Assembly: GCA_964418745.1 (NCBI GenBank) | Contig: CAYQMX010000015.1 | Span: 104,837 to 168,836, forward strand | DNA length: 64,000 nucleotides | Reading direction: 5' to 3' | Origin: Scleromatobacter sp964418745 | Lineage (GTDB): Bacteria; Pseudomonadota; Gammaproteobacteria; Burkholderiales; Burkholderiaceae_C | Shown here: piece after piece, positions 1 to 7,664 of the stretch | Position numbering within the stretch: position 1 is the stretch's first letter | Layout of the letters: each line of letters starts with the position of its first letter | Program-made: the position numbers and the translations under genes | The notes under the pieces: generated by a model | The model's input: the letters and a program-made list of their open reading frames with translations, nothing else | Database searches by the model: none | What the model was told of the DNA's origin: nothing

Positions 1-38
1 ACTGCATCCACGACTTTGACGAGATCATCGACTGCCAC
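1..38 (-). CDS. 5' end of an unidentified gene leaving the window
   Basis: On the minus strand a GTG codon (complement of 36-38) is preceded by a good GGGAGGA ribosome binding site at about 43-49. It opens a frame reading V(M)-A-V-D-D-L-V-K-V-V-D-A to the window edge. Twelve codons are too few to identify the product. The start is inferred only from the Shine-Dalgarno sequence and the open frame. No promoter was recognised in the roughly 215 bp between it and the next gene, which is transcribed the other way. Confidence 0.4.
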   Translation of the reverse strand, partial: MAVDDLVKVVDA

Positions 39-255
39 GGTTCCTCCCGGCGACACGGCGGTGCGTGGGCCGATGGTCGCAGACCCGGGCGCCGGATGCC
101 AGCGGCCGCCTCGGCGTCCCGTCGTTGCGGTTCACTTCAAGCTGGGGCTCCCCCCAGGTTGAACGCCCCGGAAACGCGCCCAGCCTGCCTACGCTCCAGC
201 CTGTCGCGCCGGTTCCGGTCGCGACTCGTCCCGTCCCCAGGAAATGGAGCTTCCG

Positions 256-807
256 ATGCCATCCCGAATCGTCGCGCTCGCCGCGGCCGCCCTCGTCCTG
301 CCGTTCGCGGCAGCCGCCCAGGTCACGCCGGGCTTTCCGCCGGTCAACGCGGCGGTGGCCAAGCCGCGCATCGCCGCGGCGGCCGCCGTCCCCCAGCTCA
401 CCACCACGCCCAAGGCCGCGCAGGTGCAGGTCGTGGACGACGACGCCCACGCGCCCTACCAGGAGGGCGGCTACACCGACTGCACCTATGCGGGCGCCTG
501 CTCCTTCACGTTCTCGACCGTGCCGGCCGGACATCGCCGCGTCATCGAGCACTTCTCCTGCTCCGTCTACGTGGGCGCGCCGGGGGTGCTGCGCTACGTC
601 TCGCTGCTGGCCACCACCTTCGCGCTGCCGCGCGACTTCTTCCCGCTCACGCGCAGCCCGGCGGATGCCGCCCAGTGGTTCGTCAACAGCCCGAGCCTGC
701 TGCGCTTCGAGGCCGGCGAGGTTCCCGCGGCCTATGCCTACGCGGACGCCGGGCCGATCCAGGAACTGTTCTGCACGGCGAGCGGGCGCGACATCACGTT
801 GCCCTGA
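256..807 (+). CDS. Secreted protein of unknown function
   Basis: A 183-residue product begins with a clear Sec signal peptide: a short basic start, a hydrophobic Ala/Leu core over residues 5-20, and cleavage probably near AAAQ. The mature part is Ala/Pro-rich for about 50 residues, then holds a compact domain with four cysteines (in TDC, GAC, FSC and LFC) that could form two disulfides in the periplasm. ATG 256 is preferred over ATG 244 because GGAG lies at a normal distance before it and the signal peptide starts there. I recognise no family. It converges on the XRE regulator gene downstream, so the two are not one operon. Confidence 0.7.
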   Translation: MPSRIVALAAAALVLPFAAAAQVTPGFPPVNAAVAKPRIAAAAAVPQLTTTPKAAQVQVVDDDAHAPYQEGGYTDCTYAGACSFTFSTVPAGHRRVIEHFSCSVYVGAPGVLRYVSLLATTFALPRDFFPLTRSPADAAQWFVNSPSLLRFEAGEVPAAYAYADAGPIQELFCTASGRDITLP

Positions 808-851
808 CGACGGGGCGAGGGCGCGTCCCCGCGCCGTTCGACGCGGTCTCC

Positions 852-1598
852 TCAGTCCGGCGCCGCGGTTCGGCGCATCGCCGTGAAGGCCGCGAACTCC
901 CAGGAACGCAGGCCGAGGATCAGCGTGTAGCCGTCGCGTTCTTCGGCGGACAGGCGCTGGTCGAGTTCGTGCAGCCGCGCCAGCTCGCCGGCGAGCTGCT
1001 GGATCTTGTGCACCAGGTCGATGGCGCTCGGGTCCGACAGGCGGGCGTGCACGCACAGCAGCGTCTCGCCGGCGCCGTCGAACCGTCCGCCGAAGTAGTC
1101 GCCGACGACCACCTCCCGGAAGTAGTGCTGCACCGGGCCGTCGGGGCGCCACCGGAACGCGCGCGACACCTTCATGCGGTAGCGGTTCGAGGGCTTCAGC
1201 TCGATCAGGCCCAGCCGGTCCAGCCGGGCCAGGCACTTGATGCAGGCCGCCGCGCTCAGGTCGTAGGTCTCGACGATCTGCGCCAGGCTCCATTGGCCAA
1301 CGCAGCAGATCGCCACCAGCAGCAGGTGCGGCTCGGACACCAGCGCGCGTTCCTGCGCCAGGGTCAGCGTGTCGGAGCGGGGCGCGGCGTCGGCGGCCTG
1401 GCGCAGCACCGTCTCCATCGAGATCCCGGTGGCCTTGCAGATGCGCGCCAGACGCGTCAGCGACATGTCGCCGCTGCTGAAGATGCGCTTGACGCTCGAC
1501 TCGCTCATGCCGATGCGCTCGGCCAGCGTGCGGTACGTGACGCCGGCGCCGCGCATCTCGGCGCGCAGGACTTGCAGGACGGTCTCGGGTGAACTCAT
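852..1598 (-). CDS. XRE-family helix-turn-helix transcriptional regulator
   Basis: A 248-residue cytoplasmic protein. Residues 20-45 form a lambda-Cro/XRE helix-turn-helix (LAERIGMSESSVKRIF); the segment to about 65 completes the domain. Residues 80-145 look like a second, winged-helix-like segment, and the rest is of unknown fold. XRE proteins usually bind palindromic operators as dimers. Two perfect palindromes lie just upstream of its start, in the gap shared with the divergent GDSL-like lipoprotein gene, suggesting autoregulation and control of that gene. A TTG at 1613 would add five residues; ATG 1598 is chosen because ATG is the stronger start. The inducing signal is unknown. Confidence 0.8.
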   Translation of the reverse strand: MSSPETVLQVLRAEMRGAGVTYRTLAERIGMSESSVKRIFSSGDMSLTRLARICKATGISMETVLRQAADAAPRSDTLTLAQERALVSEPHLLLVAICCVGQWSLAQIVETYDLSAAACIKCLARLDRLGLIELKPSNRYRMKVSRAFRWRPDGPVQHYFREVVVGDYFGGRFDGAGETLLCVHARLSDPSAIDLVHKIQQLAGELARLHELDQRLSAEERDGYTLILGLRSWEFAAFTAMRRTAAPD

Positions 1599-1616
1599 CG
1601 GTTCTTTCGTCAAAAG

Positions 1617-1633
1617 GTACCGGAATCCGGTAC
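1617..1633. promoter_or_regulatory. Palindromic operator candidate, upstream of the XRE gene
   Basis: GTACCGGA and TCCGGTAC form perfect 8-bp arms around one central A. The site lies immediately upstream of the XRE regulator start, where binding would block its expression. Assigning it to that regulator is inference. Confidence 0.5.
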
Positions 1634-1654
1634 GTTTGATTGCGAATTATGCAT

Positions 1655-1666
1655 CCTCGTACGAGG
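1655..1666. promoter_or_regulatory. Second palindromic operator candidate (CCTCGTACGAGG)
   Basis: A perfect 12-bp palindrome centred about 35 bp (3.4 helical turns) from the first palindrome. It lies in the divergent promoter region between the XRE regulator and the GDSL-like lipoprotein. The two sites share the core GTAC but otherwise differ, so they may bind the same or different proteins. Confidence 0.4.
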
Positions 1667-1761
1667 AACTGGTACTGCTCGACGATGTGCCGGACACTGC
1701 GCTGCGCCGTCGCACGACCGGTCGATCGACCCGGCGGGCCGGCATCCACCAGGGAGGAACC

Positions 1762-2748
1762 ATGATCTTCGAAGGGCAGCCTGGCCGCATCCCCCGCCGC
1801 GTGGCGGCGGCAATCATCGGTGCGGGCGCGCTGCTCGCCCTCGCCGCCTGCGGCGGGGGCTCCTACCAGGCGCAGGCGTTCGTGCCGGCGCGCATCGTCG
1901 TCTTCGGCGACGAGAGCAGCCGCCTCGAAGGCGCGCAGGGATTGAAGTACAGCATCAACGGCGTCGCGGCGCAGTCGCACGGCACCGACTGCACCGCGCT
2001 GCCGATCTGGACGCAGACGGTAGCTTCCTACTACGGGCTGGTCTTCTCGAACTGCAACCCGGCCGCCTCGCTCGATGCCCGTGCGATCGACCACACCGTG
2101 GTCGGCGGCACGGTGCAGGATGCCGCGCGGCAAGTCGTGGCGTTCCAGGCCGGCGACACTTTCAACGGCAACGACCTCGTGCTGGTCTGGGTCGGCATGC
2201 ACGACATCCTCGACGCCTACCAGGCCAACGCGACCGGCGACGAGACCGTGCTGCTGGCCGACATGAGGGCGGCCGGCGCGGCGCTGGGCAGCGTCGTCAA
2301 CGGGATCGCCGCCACCGGTGCCAAGGTGATCGTGCTGACGGTCCCCGACATGAGCGAGTCGCCATTCGCCTACCTCGAATCGCAGCGTGGCGACTTCGAT
2401 CGCCTGAAGCTTCTCGCGGACATGAGCCGCAAGTTCAACCTGGGCCTGCGCATTTCCATCGTCAACGACGGCAGCAAGATCGGCATCGTGCTGGTGGACG
2501 ACATCGTCCGCGACGACACCACCGACCCGGGCCGCTTCGGCCTGCTCGCTCAGGCCGGCACGCGCGTCGGCTGCCTGGCCGCGGCCCCGCTGCCGACCTG
2601 CACGCAGGACACGCTGGTCGACGACCCGTCGATCGGCCTGCCGTCGGCGAACGCATTCCTGTGGGCCGATGCCACGCACCTGGGCTCGACCGCGCAGGCC
2701 CAGATCGGCGGCCAGGCGCGCGACCGAGCGCGCGGCAACCCGTTCTGA
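1762..2748 (+). CDS. GDSL/SGNH-like lipoprotein with an altered catalytic serine block
   Basis: A 328-residue predicted lipoprotein: basic n-region, hydrophobic core and lipobox LAAC at about residues 28-31. The mature part follows the layout of autotransporter-type GDSL esterases: block I (VFGDESS, 47-53), a GGTVQDAARQV segment, block III (VWVGMHDIL) and block V (WADATHLG, with D303 and H306). The usual FGDS reads FGDE, putting Glu51 where the nucleophilic Ser should be, and the usual GxND Asn is His147. It may be an inactive member, or a lineage variant using Ser52 or Ser53. ATG 1762 follows an AGGGAGG site. Esterase fold is likely; activity is uncertain. Confidence 0.75.
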   Translation: MIFEGQPGRIPRRVAAAIIGAGALLALAACGGGSYQAQAFVPARIVVFGDESSRLEGAQGLKYSINGVAAQSHGTDCTALPIWTQTVASYYGLVFSNCNPAASLDARAIDHTVVGGTVQDAARQVVAFQAGDTFNGNDLVLVWVGMHDILDAYQANATGDETVLLADMRAAGAALGSVVNGIAATGAKVIVLTVPDMSESPFAYLESQRGDFDRLKLLADMSRKFNLGLRISIVNDGSKIGIVLVDDIVRDDTTDPGRFGLLAQAGTRVGCLAAAPLPTCTQDTLVDDPSIGLPSANAFLWADATHLGSTAQAQIGGQARDRARGNPF

Positions 2749-2753
2749 GGCGC

Positions 2754-3182
2754 ATGCCATTCGGACGGCGCGCTCGACGCCCGGCAAACCTGGAGACCCG
2801 GGCGGCTTCGCATGGCGCTGACTGGCGCCTGCGCCTGCATTGGTCGGCCATGCTGCTGGGAGCGGGCAGTGCCGTCCTTGGCGGGTGCGCGACACACCCG
2901 GTGGCGGCCACGGCCGCCAGGCCATCGATGCACTGCGCGGCGCCGGGGGATCAGCGACCCTGCGTCGCCACGGAGAGGATCGCGGCGCGGCCGCGATCGC
3001 CGGACGCCTCCGTCGTCGATCCGGAGCGATGCGCCGCCTGGTTCGCCGCGGCGCTGCTGCCCACGGACCTGCTCGATGTCACCCTCGTGGCGCTGTTCGC
3101 CTGGACCCGGCCGGACGAGCGCGAGGACGACTTCGTCTCGAACTTCTGGCGGCGGGTCTTCCGTGGCCCCGGTCCGCATTGA
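2754..3182 (+). CDS. Small putative lipoprotein, unknown function
   Basis: A 142-residue frame starts 5 bp after the GDSL-like lipoprotein gene, with GAGG overlapping that gene's stop codon, so the two are probably co-transcribed. A hydrophobic stretch ending in the lipobox-like LGGC (about residues 42-45) suggests lipid attachment and periplasmic location. The n-region is unusually long for a signal peptide; starting at ATG 2850 would give a short signal of 12 residues and a 110-residue protein. The C-terminal part (FAAALLPTDLLDVTLVALFAW) resembles no family I know. Base use is typical of the window. Confidence 0.5.
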   Translation: MPFGRRARRPANLETRAASHGADWRLRLHWSAMLLGAGSAVLGGCATHPVAATAARPSMHCAAPGDQRPCVATERIAARPRSPDASVVDPERCAAWFAAALLPTDLLDVTLVALFAWTRPDEREDDFVSNFWRRVFRGPGPH

Positions 3183-3333
3183 CGGGGTTCGCGCATGAGC
3201 GCCCTCGGCCCGCCACGTCAGCCCGGCCGGGCGGTTTGAGGGGCAAACATCAGGGTATTCACCGAATCGCCCCCCTTGATCGATCGCCCGGACCGCCGAA
3301 GAAGAAGGGACGAAACTCCGTGAGCCCGCTGCC

Positions 3334-4596
3334 ATGTCGACCCTGTCCCCCTCCGAATCGTCCTTCGGGCGCGCCAATCCGCACGCGCTGGCCGCGATCC
3401 TCGAGGCCAGCGAGACCAAGCGCATCATCGCGGCCACCGACATCTTCGACATCTCCGGCATCAAGCTGTGGGCCAGCAACCAGCCGGTGTCGGCGGCGCT
3501 GCAGCGCAAGCTGCTCGATCGCCAGCTGCGCCAGCCGCTGGAGAGCTGCCTGATCGCGCAGGACGGGGTCACCGCGATCTCGCTGCTGGAGTCGCTCAAC
3601 GAGTTGCTGCAAAGCGACACGCCGCTCGCGCCCGTGCTGCGCGTGCACGGGGCGCGCCTCGCGCGTGAGGCGGCCTACCTGCCGCTGCACCCGGTCGTGC
3701 AACTGCTGCTGACCGCCGCGGAGACCTCGCGGCCCCAGGCCTACGACCATGCCGTGGCCGCGATGGCACTCAACGGTGCGCTGATGGCGTCGAACGGCGG
3801 CGACGTCGCATCCATCCGCCTGGCGATGCTGTGCGGGCTGACCCACGACCTGGGCGAGATGTACATCGCGTCGGCCCATGGCGAGGCCGATGCCGACCGC
3901 GCGCTCGACTTCGTCAGCTACCAGCAGCTGGTCGTGCACCCGCACGTCGGCTCGCTGCTGCTGTCGCAGCTGACCAACTACCCCGCGGTCATGGCACGCG
4001 CCGTGGCCGAGCACCATGAACGCCTCGACGGCTCCGGCTACCCGCACGCCATCGAGGCCGACCGCCTCTCGTCGATGGGCCGGCTGCTGGCCGTCACCGA
4101 GGCCACGCTGAGCGCCGTGCGCAGTCCCTACGACACGCTGCTGCGCGCCAGCGTGGCGCTGCGCGCCGTGCCGGGCGAATTCGACCAGCAGTGGATGGGC
4201 CGCGTCACCCAGGCGGCCAGCGCGCAGGCGCCGCAGGCGTCGGTGATGGATCCGGCCGACGTCCAGGCGCGGCTGGGGGCGCTGGGCGCCGTGCTGACCG
4301 CGGCCGAGACCAACGTCGCAGCCGTTGCCGGCCGCTCGCAGCTGCTGGCGATGAAGAAGGCGCTCGAGCTGGCGCAGTTCCTGATCGGGCGCCTGCGCGC
4401 GGGCTGGAACGAGAGCGGGATGTGGAATCCGGACGCCATGGCGGTGGCCGATGCCGCCGAAGTGGAAGCGCTCGAGGACGAGCTCTATTTCCGCCTGCGC
4501 GGCGTCCAGCGCGCCACGCTGCTGGCCGCCGGCAAGCTGCCGCCGGAAGAGGCGGCGGTGCTCGACGAGGTGTGCGACTCGCTGGCGATGGGCTGA
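3334..4596 (+). CDS. HD-GYP domain protein, predicted c-di-GMP phosphodiesterase
   Basis: A 420-residue soluble protein with no membrane segment. An N-terminal region of about 110 residues of unknown fold precedes an HD-GYP domain (about 135-260): H171-D172 (THDLGEMYI), the HPxxG motif (VVHPHVGSLLL), HHE at 227-229 and DGSGYP at 232-237. This family hydrolyses cyclic di-GMP to GMP or pGpG at a di- or tri-metal centre. Metal ligands appear kept, but the Lys of the usual HDIGK is Glu175, so activity may differ. About 160 C-terminal residues are helical and unassigned. It is monocistronic and converges on the PEP-CTERM gene. Confidence 0.85.
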   Translation: MSTLSPSESSFGRANPHALAAILEASETKRIIAATDIFDISGIKLWASNQPVSAALQRKLLDRQLRQPLESCLIAQDGVTAISLLESLNELLQSDTPLAPVLRVHGARLAREAAYLPLHPVVQLLLTAAETSRPQAYDHAVAAMALNGALMASNGGDVASIRLAMLCGLTHDLGEMYIASAHGEADADRALDFVSYQQLVVHPHVGSLLLSQLTNYPAVMARAVAEHHERLDGSGYPHAIEADRLSSMGRLLAVTEATLSAVRSPYDTLLRASVALRAVPGEFDQQWMGRVTQAASAQAPQASVMDPADVQARLGALGAVLTAAETNVAAVAGRSQLLAMKKALELAQFLIGRLRAGWNESGMWNPDAMAVADAAEVEALEDELYFRLRGVQRATLLAAGKLPPEEAAVLDEVCDSLAMG

Positions 4597-4602
4597 GCGG
4601 GT

Positions 4603-5211
4603 TCAGTCCCGGCGCCGGGCGCGCCAGGTGCGCGTTCCCACGGCCGCCACGCCGATGGCCATCAGCCACAGGCTGGACGGCTCGGGGATCGTCGTGGTCA
4701 GGTCCAGCGAATAGGCGCCGCTGTGCAGCGAGTTCGGGTCGCCCACCATGATGAAACCGTCGCCCAGCGTGCCGCTGCCGAGGTTCTCGGCGAACGACAT
4801 GTTCTCGAACGCGCCCAGCGCGATCTCGTAGCTGCCCACGGCGAGGCTGCCCGACCAGGTGAAGTCGCCGCCGGTGGTGGTCGCCTGGTCGTAGTTCGAA
4901 GCCAGGAAGGTGGCACCGGCGCCGCTGCCGGTGAACAGCGTGAAGTACGGGTCCACGCCGCCGCCGGCGAAGCCGGTGCTGGCCACGCTGACCGCGCCGG
5001 CGTGGTTGACCGTGAACGTGTACAGCGCGACGTTGTTCGCGATCGCGTTGTCGTCGGTGAAATCGGGCGCCCCCAGGTCGCTGCCCACCAGCGCGGCGTT
5101 GCCGGGGTCGCCGAGGTTGCCGGCCAGCGTCGTCGTCGCGGTGGCCGCGGCGGCCGTCATGGCCGCCGCGACGAGGGTCGCGCCAGCCAGTGCATTCCTG
5201 ATCTTCGTCAT
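4603..5211 (-). CDS. PEP-CTERM anchor-domain secreted protein
   Basis: A 202-residue exported protein with a signal peptide (residues 1-24), a beta-rich Gly/Asp-rich middle and a PEP-CTERM tail: PEPSSLWLMAIG, a hydrophobic stretch, then the basic end RTWRARRRD. Such tails are recognised by exosortase, which releases or attaches the protein in EPS-producing Gram-negatives. The middle (YTFTVNHAGAVSV, DPYFTLFTGSGAG) resembles DVUA0089-type bacterial pre-peptidase C-like domains. GGAGGGAT precedes the start. It lies 35 bp after the secreted-protein gene on the same strand, so the pair is probably one operon. The exosortase gene is not in this window. Confidence 0.9.
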   Translation of the reverse strand: MTKIRNALAGATLVAAAMTAAAATATTTLAGNLGDPGNAALVGSDLGAPDFTDDNAIANNVALYTFTVNHAGAVSVASTGFAGGGVDPYFTLFTGSGAGATFLASNYDQATTTGGDFTWSGSLAVGSYEIALGAFENMSFAENLGSGTLGDGFIMVGDPNSLHSGAYSLDLTTTIPEPSSLWLMAIGVAAVGTRTWRARRRD

Positions 5212-5246
5212 CGGGTCATCCCTCCGGTTGGGTTCGTGTGCGGCGT

Positions 5247-5738
5247 TCAATTGACGACGCCGGTGATGTCGATCTCGACCGAGCCGCCGTGCAGCAAGGT
5301 CGTGACCTCGGCCGCGACGCAGGTGATGTTCGCGAACGGATTGATCACCAGGGGCGTCGGGTAGGCCAGGTGCAGCGTCGACTGCGGCGGCACATAGACG
5401 GTCATCTGCGGCTCGGTGCCGCCGACGATGTTGGGGCCGCCGGTGCCGCAGCCACCGCCCGAGAAGATCGGCACGAAGATGAAGACCTGCTGCGGGCTGG
5501 TGTCGAAGTTGGTCAGCGTCAGGCTGCCGATGCCCAGCACGCCGGTGCCCGGGCCGATCGACTTGGTGGCGTTGAGCACCTGCATCCGACCCGTGTAGGT
5601 GTGCGCGGGGATCACTTGCTCGACATACGCGGCCTTGATGCCGCCGGCCGCGAAGGCGGGTGCGCTGCTGCCCAGGGCGACCGTCGCGGCCGCGATGGCG
5701 GCGAATGCGAATGGGGTGAACTTGCCGATGCGAGTCAT
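5247..5738 (-). CDS. Secreted protein upstream of the PEP-CTERM gene
   Basis: A 163-residue protein with a typical signal peptide (MTRIGKF, an Ala-rich core and AFA near residue 30). The mature part is beta-rich, with hydrophobic strands (QVFIFVPIF, MTVYVPPQST, GSVEIDITGVVN) and a CGTGGPN turn; two cysteines may pair. It lacks a PEP-CTERM tail. The ribosome binding site is AAAGGT. It is the first gene of a likely two-gene operon with the PEP-CTERM protein, so the two may act together at the cell surface or in exopolysaccharide. I do not recognise a named family. Confidence 0.7.
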   Translation of the reverse strand: MTRIGKFTPFAFAAIAAATVALGSSAPAFAAGGIKAAYVEQVIPAHTYTGRMQVLNATKSIGPGTGVLGIGSLTLTNFDTSPQQVFIFVPIFSGGGCGTGGPNIVGGTEPQMTVYVPPQSTLHLAYPTPLVINPFANITCVAAEVTTLLHGGSVEIDITGVVN

Positions 5739-6068
5739 GCTTGACCTTTCGAGCCGTGGGGACGCCCTCCAGCGTTTGTCGAGTTTGGGTGCGGGACCCC
5801 GGGCCGGTCAATGCGCGCCGGCCGCGGAACTAGGGAGAGCCCCCCCTGTTGCGGCGGCCGGCACCGTGGAGCGGCCCGCCGGTTCGGGTCTTCACATCCG
5901 TTCACACGACGTGAGCGAACGCAAATGTCGCACGGCGGTGGAACTGTTGCTGTCGAGCCAGGTCAAGCAGGGGCGCCGGGCCCGCCCCGCGTCAGCGGTG
6001 CCACAGGTTCGCCCGGTCAACCGGCGGAACCGGCCCCGCGTTGGACAAGCTGCCCGAGAACAACAGAC
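5739..6068. other. Divergent intergenic region
   Basis: This 330-bp gap separates the secreted/PEP-CTERM operon (minus strand) from the esterase-like gene (plus strand) and must hold both promoters. I searched for a sigma-54 site of the kind seen before some PEP-CTERM genes and found no convincing match. No gene or repeat was recognised. Confidence 0.4.
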
Positions 6069-7208
6069 ATGACACCTGCCCCCGCCGACCCGCCGTCCCC
6101 GCCGCGCCCGTTGCGCCGCCTCCTCGCGGCGCTCGCGGTCGCGCTCGCCGGCGCGGCGGGCCTGGCCACGGATCCGGCGCAGGCGATCGTCGACGTCAGC
6201 GCCGTCACGCTGGTGAGCCCGCCCGGCGAGGCGGTGTCGACCGCCGCGCGGGGCCCGGCACCGGCCGCGGCGGCCTCGGAGGCGCTGCTGTCCACTTCCG
6301 GCCTGCGCGTGGCCACGGGCGCGATGCCCGAGCGCGGCAGCGTGGCGACCGCGCGCCGCCGCCACATCGCCGTCGGCGGGCTGGACCGCAGCTACCTGGT
6401 GCAGCCGGCCCCGGGGGCGCGCGGCGCCGGCCGCCTGCCGGTGGTCGTCCTGCTGCACGCCGGCACGCAGTCGGCCGAGGACATCTGGCGCGAGACCAGC
6501 CTGCCCACGCTGGGCACGCGCGAGGGCTTCCTGGTCGTCGCGCCCGAGGCGCTGGCGCGCCACTGGAACGACCAGCGCGGCCCCGCCTCCACCGTCGACG
6601 ACGTGCGCTTCCTCAAGGCCGTGATCGCCGAGGTCATCGCGCAGGATCATGGCGACCCCTCGGCCGTGTTCATGGTGGGCTCCGCGCACGGCGGTTTCAT
6701 GACGATGCGCTTCGCCTGCGACGCCGGCGAGGCGTTGCGCGCGGCCGCCAGCCTGCTGTCGACGATGCCCGACGCGCTGGCGCGCAACTGCCGCTCCCCG
6801 CGACCGCTGCCCTGGCTGGCCGTCAACGGCACCGAGGATCCCGCCGTGCCCTTCGGCGGCCAGGTGGACGGCACGGTGCGGCGCGGCGAGAGCCAGCTGG
6901 CCCTGCGCTCGGCCGACGACACCTTCCGCTTCTGGGCCGACCGCGCCGGCTGCGCGTCGCCGGCCGCGCGCGAGGCGCTCACCGACCAGTCCGCCGACGA
7001 CCGCCACCGCTGGGCCGAGCGCGTGGTGCGTGCCAACTGCGTCAGCGGCCAGGTGTCGCAGCAGGTGGTGCTGCACGGCAGCGGCCATGTCATTCCGGGC
7101 CCGGCGACGGACAATCGCCTGGCCGAACGCGCCGTCGGCCCGGCGGCGCCGGAGATCGACTGCGGCACGCTGGTCTGGACGCACTTCAAGGCCACGCTGC
7201 TGAAGTGA
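6069..7208 (+). CDS. Exported PHB-depolymerase/LpqC-like esterase, nucleophile apparently lost
   Basis: A 379-residue protein with an N-terminal signal-like segment (LLAALAVALAGAAGLA) and a low-complexity stretch to about residue 95. It then holds an alpha/beta-hydrolase domain of the polyhydroxybutyrate depolymerase/feruloyl esterase type: oxyanion strand VVVLLHAG, the nucleophile-elbow region VFMVGSAHGGFM, acid loop NGTEDPAVPFG, and the catalytic His in GSGHVIPG. Family members read GxSxGG at the elbow; here the centre is Ala206 (GSAHGG), so the serine seems replaced. Ser205 is one position off. Either it is non-catalytic, for example binding only, or the alignment is shifted. It stands alone after a divergent promoter region. 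Confidence 0.7.
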   Translation: MTPAPADPPSPPRPLRRLLAALAVALAGAAGLATDPAQAIVDVSAVTLVSPPGEAVSTAARGPAPAAAASEALLSTSGLRVATGAMPERGSVATARRRHIAVGGLDRSYLVQPAPGARGAGRLPVVVLLHAGTQSAEDIWRETSLPTLGTREGFLVVAPEALARHWNDQRGPASTVDDVRFLKAVIAEVIAQDHGDPSAVFMVGSAHGGFMTMRFACDAGEALRAAASLLSTMPDALARNCRSPRPLPWLAVNGTEDPAVPFGGQVDGTVRRGESQLALRSADDTFRFWADRAGCASPAAREALTDQSADDRHRWAERVVRANCVSGQVSQQVVLHGSGHVIPGPATDNRLAERAVGPAAPEIDCGTLVWTHFKATLLK

Positions 7209-7280
7209 CCGGGCCGCCCGATTGCCTTCATCGACCCACCTGCTGTCGCGTTGCGACGGCCCGTCTTCCAGGAACCCGCC

Positions 7281-7598
7281 ATGAACAAGCTCCCCGCCAC
7301 CTTCGCCGCTGCCCTCGTCGCCCTGTGCGCCGGTGCGTTCGCGCAGGAGACCGACCCCGCGCGCCAGCAGCGCATGGACCAGGCCTATGCCGACAGCCAT
7401 CGCGAGAACGTCCAGGTGGCCGACAGCGGCCTGCGCGAGGACACCCGCAAGGCCGGCCACGCCATCCACCAGGGCTTGCGCGCCACGGGCCATGCCGTGC
7501 ACACCGGCGTGCGCGCCACCGGCCATGCGATCCACAAGGGCGTCAAGGCCACCGGCCATGCCATCCACGAGGGCGTCGACAAGGTGACCGGCAAGTAG
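7281..7598 (+). CDS. Small exported protein of four His-rich 11-residue repeats
   Basis: A 105-residue product: signal peptide (1-21, AGAFA), a polar segment (22-58), then four near-identical 11-residue units GHAxHxGxxAT at about 59-69, 70-80, 81-91 and 92-102, ending VTGK. Eleven residues make three helical turns, so the repeats should form an amphipathic helix with the HxxH pairs in register, as in LEA- or synuclein-like 11-mers. Membrane association or metal binding in the periplasm is possible but inferred. It follows the esterase-like gene by 72 bp on the same strand. No named family recognised. Confidence 0.7.
   Translation: MNKLPATFAAALVALCAGAFAQETDPARQQRMDQAYADSHRENVQVADSGLREDTRKAGHAIHQGLRATGHAVHTGVRATGHAIHKGVKATGHAIHEGVDKVTGK
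7455..7586 (+). repeat. In-frame 33-bp tandem repeat, four units
   Basis: Four consecutive 33-bp units encode the 11-residue repeats. The core GGCCATGC-ATCCAC varies mostly at third positions, so protein sequence is conserved more than DNA. This suggests selection on the repeats rather than a very recent slippage event. Confidence 0.75.
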
Positions 7599-7664
7599 GC
7601 CGTGTATCGGGCCGGACACGGGCCCGACAAACGCCGGCGCGAGGGCGCCGGGCACAATGACGCG

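Noticed and set aside
25..2925. A 966-codon minus-strand frame spanning the XRE and GDSL genes
   Set aside because: Composition is Arg/Gly/His-rich without motifs, and it overlaps three better-supported genes.
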